Source of the DNA: CAZGXQ01 sp964530195
GTDB taxonomy: Bacteria > Patescibacteriota > Minisyncoccia > Minisyncoccales > GBS-2
Assembly (NCBI GenBank): GCA_964530195.1
Contig: CAZGXQ010000047.1
Span: 1-10,363 of the forward strand
Length of the DNA stretch: 10,363 nt
Direction of reading: 5' to 3'
Part shown: in pieces, positions 1-7,132 of the stretch
How positions within the stretch are numbered: the first letter of the stretch is position 1
How the letters are laid out: each line of letters starts with the position of its first letter
Made by a program: the position numbers and the translations under genes
Notes under the pieces: model-generated
Databases searched by the model: none
The model's input: the letters and a program-made list of their open reading frames with translations, nothing else
Told to the model about the DNA's origin: nothing

Positions 1-83
1 AAAAGTTTGACCTTGAAAAAGAAATTGAAATTGATGGAGAAAAAATAAGTCTTGGAATAAAAAAGGTCAATTTTAAAAAATAA
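1..83 (+). CDS. C-terminal tail of an unidentified protein (partial, 5' end outside window)
   Basis: Reading from base 3, the frame is open for 26 codons and stops at TAA 81-83. The tail is charged and lysine/glutamate-rich and ends in VNFKK. It is the only frame that runs from the window edge to a stop just ahead of the next ATG (7-base gap), which fits the tight packing of the genes that follow. Too little remains to name a family. It could equally be the end of any basic cytoplasmic protein. Confidence 0.55.
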   Translation, partial: KFDLEKEIEIDGEKISLGIKKVNFKK

Positions 84-90
84 ATTAATT

Positions 91-360
91 ATGGCAGAAC
101 AAAAAAAACCTTCTTCGTTCTTTCAAAAATATGGAGGAAGATTGACAACCCAACAAATCGAACGGTTGTTAAACCAAATCTCAATGCATCCTTGGGAAAG
201 AGAATATGTGAAAAGAGTTTTTGAGAGATATCATAGTTCTGTGTCTCCTCATATTACAGAAGAAGAATTTAAAAGAGGATTGGATGAAATGTTAAGAAAT
301 ACTCAAGATCCAATTGAAAGGAATAGAATTGAGCAAATAAAAAGAAAATTTGGTCTGTAA
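91..360 (+). CDS. Small helical protein of unknown function, 89 aa
   Basis: I do not recognise this protein. It is complete: ATG follows the previous stop by 7 bases, and the stop lies 2 bases before recO, so it is very probably co-transcribed and translationally coupled with recO. There is no signal peptide, membrane segment or cysteine. After a short polar N-terminus, residues 18-45 and 56-88 look like amphipathic helices separated by a loop around residues 46-55 (RYHSSVSPHI), a helix-loop-helix shape. It is rich in Arg, Glu and Gln, which fits a soluble cytoplasmic, possibly nucleic-acid- or protein-binding factor. That role is a guess from composition only. There is no SD site; the leader is a plain A/T stretch, as for most genes in this part of the window. 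Confidence 0.75.
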   Translation: MAEQKKPSSFFQKYGGRLTTQQIERLLNQISMHPWEREYVKRVFERYHSSVSPHITEEEFKRGLDEMLRNTQDPIERNRIEQIKRKFGL

Positions 361-362
361 AA

Positions 363-1082
363 ATGTTTATTCATTATCGAACCCAGGGAATTATCCTCAA
401 AAAAGAAGAAAGAGGGGAGAACGATCAATTATTTACTATATTCACAAAAGATTTTGGAAAATTGGAAATTTTGGGAAAGGGGATTAGAAAAATTACTTCA
501 AAATTAAGAGCAGGAATGGAAATTTTTTATCTTTCAGAAATTGAATTCGTTCAGGGGAAAAATCAAAAAATTTTGACAGATGCAATTTTGATCAAAAAAT
601 ATGAAAAAATAAGAAAAAATTTGTTAAAACTCAAAATAGCTTATAAGATTTCAGAAGTTCTTTCAAAGCTAATTAAAGGAGAGGAAAAAGATGAAAAAAT
701 TTGGAGTTTACTAAAAGATACATTTGAAAAATTAGAAAAGTATCAATTAAAAATTGATCGCATAAAATTAATTTATTATTATTTCCTTTGGAACCTAGTT
801 TCAATTTTAGGTTATAAACCCCAGCTTTACTTTTGCATTTTGTGCGAAAAAAGATTAAAACCGAAAAAACTTTATTTCTTAAAAGAAGGAATTTCATGCG
901 AAAATTGTTTTAAAAAAAATAAAGAAGGAGTTTTAATAACACCTGAATTGGTAAAAATTTTGAGGGAAATTTTAAAGGGGGAGTGGCAAATATTAAAAAG
1001 GTTGAAGATAGAAAAAAAGCATTTAAGAGAATTGCAAAAAATTTCAAATTTTTATCTGGAAAAAATTTTAGAAACTCAATGA
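363..1082 (+). CDS. recO: DNA repair protein RecO
   Basis: RecO acts in the RecF pathway of recombinational repair: it binds ssDNA and SSB, anneals complementary strands and, with RecR, loads RecA at gaps. The 239-residue length is usual. The N-terminal OB-fold (about residues 1-80) starts with the family pattern RTQGIILKKEERGENDQL and continues FTKDFGKLEILGKGIRK. A helical middle follows. A four-cysteine zinc site is formed by C158/C161 (CILC) and C179/C182 (CENC), typical of many bacterial RecO proteins. The ATG lies 2 bases after the preceding stop. The TGA stop overlaps the ATG of the next gene (ATGA), which implies coupled translation. No SD is visible. The assignment rests on the N-terminal pattern plus the placed zinc finger. 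Confidence 0.9.
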   Translation: MFIHYRTQGIILKKEERGENDQLFTIFTKDFGKLEILGKGIRKITSKLRAGMEIFYLSEIEFVQGKNQKILTDAILIKKYEKIRKNLLKLKIAYKISEVLSKLIKGEEKDEKIWSLLKDTFEKLEKYQLKIDRIKLIYYYFLWNLVSILGYKPQLYFCILCEKRLKPKKLYFLKEGISCENCFKKNKEGVLITPELVKILREILKGEWQILKRLKIEKKHLRELQKISNFYLEKILETQ

Positions 1083-2752
1083 AAAAAAGATTAAATTTAG
1101 TTTTCCCAATGATTCTTTTGTTAGTTATCATACTCTTTGCGTTCTTTTGGTATTGGAGAAAAAATGCCTTTTCTAAAGCGGATATAAAATTAGAAATAAT
1201 TGGACCCCAAGAAGCTTCATTGCTGGAAGAAATTGAATACCTTGTAAAACTTAAAAACAACAGTCAATTTGCTTTAGATAAACCCCAATTAATTTTTATT
1301 GCCCCTGAGAATTCATTAAAGGATGGGAAAATTTTTGAAACCCAAGTTTTAGGGGAGGAAGAATTAGGAATTGCAATTTATCCGGGTCAAGAAAAGGTTT
1401 TTTCTTTTAAAATTCAACTTTTAGGAAAAGAAAAGGAGGCAAAAATTGCTAAAGTAAATTTTAGTTATCAACCAAGAAATTTAAAGGCAAGATATCACTC
1501 AGAAACTTCCTTTACTACTATTTTAAAATCAAGCCAAATTACTTTTGATTTTGATTTATCTCCGAAAATTCCGGCAGGACAAGATTTTGTCTTCAAGATT
1601 AACTATTTTTCTAATTTGGAAGTACCCCTTTCTGATTTAAGATGCCAGGTTGAATACCCTTCTCAATTTGCTTTTATTTCCGCTCAACCCCAATCTCTAG
1701 ATATCAATGAATGGATAATTCCAGTTTTAAATAAATTTCAAGGTGGGAGAATAGAAATTAAAGGGAGAATTTCAGGACAGGTCGGAGAAGCAAAAATTTT
1801 TAAGGCAAGACTCGGAATGGTTAAAGATGGAAAATTTATTCTTTTGAAAGAAATCTCTAAGGGTGTAGAAATTATAAAACCTTTGCTTTATTTGCGCCAA
1901 GAAATTAATGGAAATCCAGAATATACTGCAATTCCTGGAGATTGGCTTCATTATGAAATCTATTTCAAAAATATCGGAGATAGTGATTTGAATAATTTGA
2001 CTCTTTTTGTGAAACTTGAAGGAGAAGCCTTCGATCTCTCAACAATAAAGTCTGAATTTGGAATTTTTCACCCCTCAGATAATACAATTGTTTTTGAGGG
2101 GAAAAATGTACCCAAGCTTCAATATCTTTTGCCAATGGAAGAAGGGAAGGTTGATTTTTGGGTAAAAATAAAAGAAGATTTAGGAAATATTAAAGATCCG
2201 GTTTTGATAAATAAAGTTTTCTTGGGAGAAGTAAAACAAGAATTTGTTACAAAAATAAGCTCTAAATTAGAAATTGTTCAAAAAGGATATTATTTCGATG
2301 AAATTTTTGGAAATTCAGGACCGTTACCCCCAACCGTAGGACAAAAAACAACCTACACTATTTTGTGGCAAGTAAAAAATTATTATTCTGATGTTAAAGA
2401 TGTAAAGGTTAAGGCGAAATTGCCAGAAGGAGTTGAGTTAACCGGAAATATTTTTCCAGAAGAGGAAAAAGCAAAATTTGCTTTCGATTCAAATTCAAAA
2501 GAAATTGTTTGGTCAGTAGGCGATGTCGAAAGAGGAAGCGGAGTTTTGAAATTAGGAAAAACAATTGCTTTCCAAATTTCTTTACTCCCAGATGAATCAA
2601 TGAAGGGAAAAAGTCCAGAAATAATTTCTGAGGTGTTAATTGAAGGATTTGATGTTTGGACAGGAGCAAGAATAGAAAATAAAACACCAGCTTTAACAAC
2701 CGCTTTACCAGATGATCCAAACATTAAAGAAGAAATGAAAATTGTTAAATAA
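1079..2752 (+). CDS. Single-pass membrane-anchored protein with four Ig-like (DUF11-like) repeats, 557 aa
   Basis: I chose the ATG at 1079, which overlaps the recO stop as ATGA. An in-frame ATG at 983 would add 32 residues and overlap recO by 100 bases, which is less likely. Residues 1-7 are basic, 8-26 form one hydrophobic helix (LVFPMILLLVIILFAFFWYW), and the rest is soluble. This is the layout of an N-terminally anchored extracytoplasmic protein, with no obvious signal-peptidase site. The outside part reads as four beta-sandwich-like units at about residues 34-148, 152-266, 267-396 and 397-533. Units 3 and 4 carry the pattern 'tPGd/vGqk..Y.i..kN....l.nv.v...l', as seen in DUF11/CARDB-like adhesin and surface repeats. 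A role in cell-surface structure or adhesion is inferred. It has one cysteine and no catalytic motif. It sits between recO and the GlyRS gene with gaps under 6 bases. Confidence 0.8.
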   Translation: MKKRLNLVFPMILLLVIILFAFFWYWRKNAFSKADIKLEIIGPQEASLLEEIEYLVKLKNNSQFALDKPQLIFIAPENSLKDGKIFETQVLGEEELGIAIYPGQEKVFSFKIQLLGKEKEAKIAKVNFSYQPRNLKARYHSETSFTTILKSSQITFDFDLSPKIPAGQDFVFKINYFSNLEVPLSDLRCQVEYPSQFAFISAQPQSLDINEWIIPVLNKFQGGRIEIKGRISGQVGEAKIFKARLGMVKDGKFILLKEISKGVEIIKPLLYLRQEINGNPEYTAIPGDWLHYEIYFKNIGDSDLNNLTLFVKLEGEAFDLSTIKSEFGIFHPSDNTIVFEGKNVPKLQYLLPMEEGKVDFWVKIKEDLGNIKDPVLINKVFLGEVKQEFVTKISSKLEIVQKGYYFDEIFGNSGPLPPTVGQKTTYTILWQVKNYYSDVKDVKVKAKLPEGVELTGNIFPEEEKAKFAFDSNSKEIVWSVGDVERGSGVLKLGKTIAFQISLLPDESMKGKSPEIISEVLIEGFDVWTGARIENKTPALTTALPDDPNIKEEMKIVK

Positions 2753-2757
2753 AAATT

Positions 2758-4122
2758 ATGGAGAAAAAACTAGAAAAAATTGTTTCTTTAGCAAAAAGGA
2801 GAGGATTTATTTTCCAATCTTCAGAAATTTATGGAGGAGTGGAGGGACTTTGGGATTTGGGACCATTGGGAATTTTAATGAAAAATAATATAAAAAATCT
2901 TTGGATTAAAAAATTTGTAATGGAAAAGGAAAATATTTTTTTAATTGAAGGAACATGTTTGATGCATCCTAAAGTGTGGGAAGCTTCGGGACATTTGGAA
3001 CATTTTTCAGACCTTTTGGTTGAGTGTAAAAATTGTCATTATCGCTATAGAGCCGATCATTTAGCAGAAGGAAAGTTTATTGGAAAAGGAAAAGCGAGCC
3101 AAAAAGATCAATGCCCAAATTGTGGAGGAAAATCTTTTACAGAACCTCGAAAATTTAATTTAATGTTTAAAACTTTTTTAGGACCGGTAGAGGACAAAGC
3201 TCATCAAACTTATTTAAGACCCGAGACAGCCCAATCAATGTTTACTAATTTTAAAAATGTCTTAAACTCAATGAGGGCAAAGATACCCTTTGGGATTGCT
3301 CAAATTGGAAAATCATTTAGAAATGAAATAACTTTGGGGGATTTTATTTTTAGATTAAGGGAATTTGAAATTGCCGAAATTGAATATTTTGTAAGGCCAG
3401 AAGATGAAAATGAATTTTTTGAATTTTGGGTAAGAGAATGGGAAAATTTCTTTTTGAGTCTTGGAATTAAAAAAGAGAATTTGAGAAGGGTTGAGCATCC
3501 AAAAGAATCTTTAGCCCATTATTCAAAAAGGACAGTTGATATTGAATATAGATTTCCTTTTGGGTGGGCAGAATTGGCAGGAATTGCTAACAGGGGAAAT
3601 TATGATTTAAAGAGACATTCCCAGTTTTCTGGTGAAGATTTAAGCTATTTTGATCAAAAAGAAAAACGAAAATATTTTCCTTCGGTAATCGAGCCGACTA
3701 TGGGTTTAGAAAGAATAATTTTAGCTCTCTTATTAGATGCCTATGAAGAGATTCCAGGAGGAAGAACAAAAACTACAAAGCCAACAAAAGAAGTAGAGAT
3801 TTTGCTAAGATTAGACAAGAAAGTAGCGCCTATAAAAGTTGCAGTTTTGCCATTAGTTAAAAATGAACCCAAAATTGTAGAAAAAGCAAGAAATATTTAT
3901 GAAATTTTAAGGCCCCACTTTTTTTGCCTCTATGACGAAGTTGATTCTATTGGAAGGAGATATCGGAGAATGGATGAAATTGGGGTTCCGTTTTGTCTTA
4001 CGATAGATTTTGAAAGTTTAGAAAAAGACGATTTAACTGTTAGAGATCGAGATACAATGGAGCAAGAAAGAATTTCTGTTTCAAATTTAATTGAATTTTT
4101 AAAAGAAAAATTGCAAAATTAA
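2758..4122 (+). CDS. glyQS: Glycyl-tRNA synthetase, single-chain dimeric (alpha2) type
   Basis: This enzyme charges tRNA-Gly with glycine using ATP in the cytoplasm. At 454 residues it is the homodimeric class II form found in archaea, eukaryotes and many bacteria, not the alpha2beta2 GlyQ+GlyS enzyme. N-terminal residues 13-40 (KRRGFIFQSSEIYGG, then DLGPLG) open the catalytic domain. A zinc-binding insertion has C90/C93 and C119/C122. The conserved RPETAQ is at 154-159. Motif 2 is around 187-208 (FRNEI, FRLREFE). Motif 3 is around 308-329 with MGLER. The C-terminal anticodon-binding domain (HGTP type) spans about 357-452 and holds the LYDEVDSIGRRYRRMDEIG signature. All expected parts are present and there is no frameshift. 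The ATG follows the previous stop by 5 bases with no SD. Confidence 0.96.
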   Translation: MEKKLEKIVSLAKRRGFIFQSSEIYGGVEGLWDLGPLGILMKNNIKNLWIKKFVMEKENIFLIEGTCLMHPKVWEASGHLEHFSDLLVECKNCHYRYRADHLAEGKFIGKGKASQKDQCPNCGGKSFTEPRKFNLMFKTFLGPVEDKAHQTYLRPETAQSMFTNFKNVLNSMRAKIPFGIAQIGKSFRNEITLGDFIFRLREFEIAEIEYFVRPEDENEFFEFWVREWENFFLSLGIKKENLRRVEHPKESLAHYSKRTVDIEYRFPFGWAELAGIANRGNYDLKRHSQFSGEDLSYFDQKEKRKYFPSVIEPTMGLERIILALLLDAYEEIPGGRTKTTKPTKEVEILLRLDKKVAPIKVAVLPLVKNEPKIVEKARNIYEILRPHFFCLYDEVDSIGRRYRRMDEIGVPFCLTIDFESLEKDDLTVRDRDTMEQERISVSNLIEFLKEKLQN

Positions 4123-4126
4123 AAAT

Positions 4127-5392
4127 ATGTTTAAAAAATTGGTTTTAGAAAATGGGTTAAAAATCATTACTCTTCCCGATAAAAATACTCAGGCAGTAAC
4201 GGTTTTAGTTTTGGTAAAAACTGGATCAAAATATGAAACAAAAGAGAAAAACGGAATTTCTCATTTTTTGGAACATATGTTCTTTAAGGGAACAAAAAAA
4301 AGACCTTCTCTTTCTGCAGTGGCCGAAGCTTTAGATAAAGTTGGGGGAATTTATAATGCTTTTACCAGTGAAGATTTTACTGGTTTTTTTGCAAAAGTTG
4401 ATTCTTCGCATTTTGATTTGGCACTAGATTGGGTTTCTGATATTTTATTAAACCCTCTTTTTCCTGAGAAAGAAATTGAAAAAGAAAGGGGAGTAATTAT
4501 TGAAGAAATAAACATGTATTATGATAATCCAATGAGCTATGTCCAAATTTTATGGCCTCAATTGCTTTATGGGGATCAACCTGCAGGTTGGCCAATAGCT
4601 GGAACAAAAGAAAGCGTAAGTAAAATTTCGAGAAATGATTTAATTGATTATTTTAAAACCCACTATCTTTCAAAAAATACCCTTGTCTGTTTGAGTGGAA
4701 ACTTTAAGGAAAAAGAAGGAATAAAAAAGGTAAAAAAATATTTCTCAAAAATCAGAATTGGTGATCCAACAAAAAAACCTCCAGTTTTTGAAGATCAAAA
4801 AAAGCCAAATCTACTTTTTCAATTCAGAGAGACAGAACAAACCCATTTTTGTTTGGGGGTAAGAGGTTATAATCTTTTTCATCCAAAAAAATATGCTTTA
4901 GAAGTTTTGGGAGTAATTTTGGGGGGAATGTTTAGTTCAAGATTGTCAGTGATTTTTCGGGATAAATTGGGAATTGCCTACTATATTCATTCTGATGTTG
5001 AAAGCAATCCCGATACAGGTTTTTTAGTTACTATGGCAGGAGTAGACGCTAAGAATTTTGAGAAAGCAATTAAAATAATTTTAAGAGAATACAAGAGAGT
5101 TTCTGAGGAAAAGGTGCCACAAAAAGAATTAAAAAAAGCGAAGGATTATTTAAAAGGAAAATTGGCTTTAAGTTTGGAAACCTCAGATGCCAAAGCTTCT
5201 TTTTATGGTTTGCAAGAGATTTTAAAAGGTGAAATTTTAACTCCAGAACAAGTTTTCCAAAAAATTGAAAAAGTAGGTCAAAAAGAGATTCAAGAAGTAG
5301 CGAAAGATATTTTTAGACCAGAAAACCTAAATTTGGCTTTCGTTGGTCCGTTTAAAGAAGGAAAAAAAATTGAAAGATTGTTAAAAATATGA
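4127..5392 (+). CDS. M16 family zinc metallopeptidase (processing-peptidase / pitrilysin-like)
   Basis: This is a 421-residue protein of the M16B class, which cleaves short unfolded peptides inside a closed two-lobe chamber. The inverted zinc motif HxxEH is intact: H46, E49 and H50 (HFLEH). The third metal ligand lies in ERGVIIEEINM at E126/E127, the expected ~76 residues downstream. The C-terminal lobe carries the family R/Y pair in SSRLSVIFRDKLGIAYY (about R278 and Y285), which positions substrate. Both active-site halves are in one chain of usual length, so it probably works as a homodimer. No signal peptide is seen, so a cytoplasmic peptide-clearing role is most likely, though many Gram-positive and CPR members are uncharacterised. 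The start is 4 bases after the GlyRS stop. The TGA stop overlaps the next ATG (ATGA), implying coupling with the AI-2E gene. Confidence 0.93.
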   Translation: MFKKLVLENGLKIITLPDKNTQAVTVLVLVKTGSKYETKEKNGISHFLEHMFFKGTKKRPSLSAVAEALDKVGGIYNAFTSEDFTGFFAKVDSSHFDLALDWVSDILLNPLFPEKEIEKERGVIIEEINMYYDNPMSYVQILWPQLLYGDQPAGWPIAGTKESVSKISRNDLIDYFKTHYLSKNTLVCLSGNFKEKEGIKKVKKYFSKIRIGDPTKKPPVFEDQKKPNLLFQFRETEQTHFCLGVRGYNLFHPKKYALEVLGVILGGMFSSRLSVIFRDKLGIAYYIHSDVESNPDTGFLVTMAGVDAKNFEKAIKIILREYKRVSEEKVPQKELKKAKDYLKGKLALSLETSDAKASFYGLQEILKGEILTPEQVFQKIEKVGQKEIQEVAKDIFRPENLNLAFVGPFKEGKKIERLLKI

Positions 5393-6405
5393 AAGAAAAT
5401 TATGTTTTAGATATTTCCTGGAAAACTATTTTAAAGCTTTTTTTCTTTTTTGTTTTTCTTTATTTAGTCTTTTTAGTTAAAGATATTTTAAGTTGGTTAA
5501 TCTTTGCCTTGATAATTTCAATTCTTTTGGATCCAGCCATTGAGTTTTTAGAAAGAAAAAAGATTCCTCGATTAGTTTCTACTTTTTGTATTTATTTATT
5601 CTTTGTTTCCTTTCTTTTCCTCATGATTTATTTTTCCGCTCTACCTCTTTTTAACGAACTTCAAAAAATTACCCATTTTTTCCCTCAATACTTTGAGAAA
5701 CTTTCCCCTCCTTTAAGAAAATTAGGAATTGAAGCTTTTAAAGATATTGAAAGTTTTATTAAAAGCCTCCAGGATTGGCTTCTTTCTGCTTCAGGCGGGA
5801 TTGTTCGTGCAATTTCTACTTTTTTTGGTGGAATTTTTTCTGCCCTCACAATTTTAACTTTATCTATTTTTATTTCACTTGAAAAAAACAAACTGAAAGA
5901 AGGAATAAAAACTTTCATTTCCAATTCAAAAGGAAATCAGATTTTGGAAATTTTGGAAAAATCTCAAAATCAAATCTCAGCTTGGTTTGGAATAAAAATT
6001 TTAGGATGTATTTTTGTGGGAATTTTGACCTTTATTTCCCTCAAGATTCTTAAAATAGATTATGCTGTATTTTTGGCAATTTTGGCTGGAATTTTAAACA
6101 TTATTCCGATTATTGGACCAATTTTTGCAGGGGTAATAATGGTCCTTTTTGCGTTTTTTCAATCTACAATTTCAGCAATTTTAATTTTTCTAATTTTCTT
6201 TATAATTCAGCAAATTGAAGGTAATATTTTGATTCCAATTTTGAGTAAAAAATTTATTGGGATGTCACCTCTTTTGGTTTTAATTTCTCTTTTAATTGGG
6301 GGGAAGCTTTGGGGAATTTTGGGCGCAATTTTGGCTGTTCCAGTTTTTGGAATAATTTTTGAATTTTTGAAAAATTTGTTAGAAGCTAAAAAGGAATTAG
6401 AGTAA
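5389..6405 (+). CDS. AI-2E family transporter (PerM/TqsA-like membrane protein)
   Basis: This 338-residue polytopic inner-membrane protein has the AI-2E family layout. Paired hydrophobic helices lie at about 14-30 and 32-47. The conserved DPAIEFLERKKIPR turn is at 48-61. A helix spans 64-82, followed by an amphipathic soluble stretch (90-135) and a helix at about 143-165. A C-terminal helical block then spans 204-328, with family signatures NIIPIIGPIFAGV (237-249), Q-QIEGNILIP (about 274-283) and GGKLWGILGAILAVP. Members export quite different things (autoinducer-2, Na+ in exchange for protons, or unknown solutes), so the substrate cannot be read from sequence. It overlaps the M16 gene by 4 bases and ends 1 base before rsmI, so it belongs to the same operon. 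The start is the ATG in ATGA, with no SD. Confidence 0.92.
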   Translation: MKENYVLDISWKTILKLFFFFVFLYLVFLVKDILSWLIFALIISILLDPAIEFLERKKIPRLVSTFCIYLFFVSFLFLMIYFSALPLFNELQKITHFFPQYFEKLSPPLRKLGIEAFKDIESFIKSLQDWLLSASGGIVRAISTFFGGIFSALTILTLSIFISLEKNKLKEGIKTFISNSKGNQILEILEKSQNQISAWFGIKILGCIFVGILTFISLKILKIDYAVFLAILAGILNIIPIIGPIFAGVIMVLFAFFQSTISAILIFLIFFIIQQIEGNILIPILSKKFIGMSPLLVLISLLIGGKLWGILGAILAVPVFGIIFEFLKNLLEAKKELE

Positions 6406-6406
6406 A

Positions 6407-7132
6407 ATGGCAAATCTTTATATTGTAGCTACTCCAATTGGAAATTTAGAAGATATTAGTTTGAGAGCTCTTAGAATTTTAAAAGAAGTTGATTTAATTT
6501 TGTGTGAAGATGAAAGAGTGACAAGAAAGCTTTTAAATAAATATCAAATTAGAACCCCCATTTTAAGCTATCATCAACATTCAAAACTAAAAAAGGAAGA
6601 ATATATTATTTCGCTTTTGAGAGAAGGAAAAAATTTGGCATTAGTTTCAGATGCTGGAACCCCTGGAATTTCAGATCCAGGAGGAAAGTTAATTAGTAGA
6701 TTAGTAGAGGAGTTAATGAGTAATGAGAAAGTTAAAATTTCATCAACCCATCAACCCATCAACCCATTAACTATTATTCCAATTCCAGGTCCTTGTGCCA
6801 TAACTTGTGCTGCTTCTGTTTCTGGGTTTCCAATGGATAGATTTTTATTTCTGGGATTTTTGCCAAAAAAGAAAAAAAGGAAAAAGTTTTTTGAGGAAAT
6901 TTTGAAATCTAAATATCCAGTTATATTTTATGAATCACCCTATCGTTTAGTTAAAACCTTAGAAGAGTTGAAAAATCTAAATCAAAGATTCAAGATTTGT
7001 TTAGCAAAGGAGTTAACAAAAAAATTTGAAACGATTTATTACGGAGAGCTAGATGAGGTTTTAGAGAAAATTAAAAAAGAAAAAATAAAAGGAGAATTTG
7101 TAGTAATAGTCAAAAAAATCAATGAAAAATAA
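6407..7132 (+). CDS. rsmI: 16S rRNA (cytidine-1402-2'-O)-methyltransferase RsmI
   Basis: RsmI is an SAM-dependent, SPOUT-unrelated tetrapyrrole-methylase-fold enzyme that 2'-O-methylates C1402 in the ribosomal decoding site. Diagnostic blocks are all present: LYIVATPIGNLEDISLRAL (4-22), CEDERVTRKLL (33-43), LVSDAGTPGISDPG (79-92), IPIPGPCA (124-131), FLFLGFLPKKKKRKK (146-160), PVIFYESPYRL (171-181) and GEFVVIV (229-235). Two oddities stand out. First, about 17 extra residues lie between DPGGKLI and PIPGPCA (roughly 101-123) compared with E. coli RsmI, and they coincide with DNA tandem repeats. Second, the chain ends right after GEFVVIVKK, lacking the C-terminal extension of the 286-residue E. 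coli enzyme. The start is 1 base after the AI-2E stop. The 3' end overlaps metG by 11 bases. Confidence 0.95.
   Translation: MANLYIVATPIGNLEDISLRALRILKEVDLILCEDERVTRKLLNKYQIRTPILSYHQHSKLKKEEYIISLLREGKNLALVSDAGTPGISDPGGKLISRLVEELMSNEKVKISSTHQPINPLTIIPIPGPCAITCAASVSGFPMDRFLFLGFLPKKKKRKKFFEEILKSKYPVIFYESPYRLVKTLEELKNLNQRFKICLAKELTKKFETIYYGELDEVLEKIKKEKIKGEFVVIVKKINEK
6692..6772 (+). repeat. Cluster of three short tandem repeats inside rsmI
   Basis: Three different short direct repeats lie within 81 bases: ATTAGTAG twice (6692-6699, 6700-6707), TAATGAG twice (6714-6720, 6721-6727), and CATCAACC three times (6741-6748, 6749-6756, 6757-6764) followed by a decayed fourth copy at 6765-6772. The reading frame stays open through all of them. 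The third block encodes the Ser/Thr/Pro/Asn-rich SSTHQPINPLT segment, which has no counterpart between DPGG and PIPGPCA in standard RsmI proteins. Confidence 0.9.

Noticed and set aside
983..1078. N-terminal extension of the Ig-repeat protein from the ATG at 983
   Set aside because: It would overlap recO by 100 bases. The ATG at 1079 gives the usual ATGA overlap and a standard short basic stretch before the membrane helix.
673..1260. Minus-strand open frames at 673-897 and 910-1260
   Set aside because: They lie opposite recO and the repeat-protein gene, have Phe/Leu-rich low-complexity content expected from the complement of A-rich genes, and match no family.
2383..2724. Two minus-strand open frames across 2383-2724
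   Set aside because: Both mirror the coding strand of the Ig-repeat gene and have no start signals or recognisable domains.
5685..6413. Minus-strand open frames at 5685-5924 and 6207-6413
   Set aside because: They are shadows of the AI-2E gene, which has strong family motifs in the + frame.
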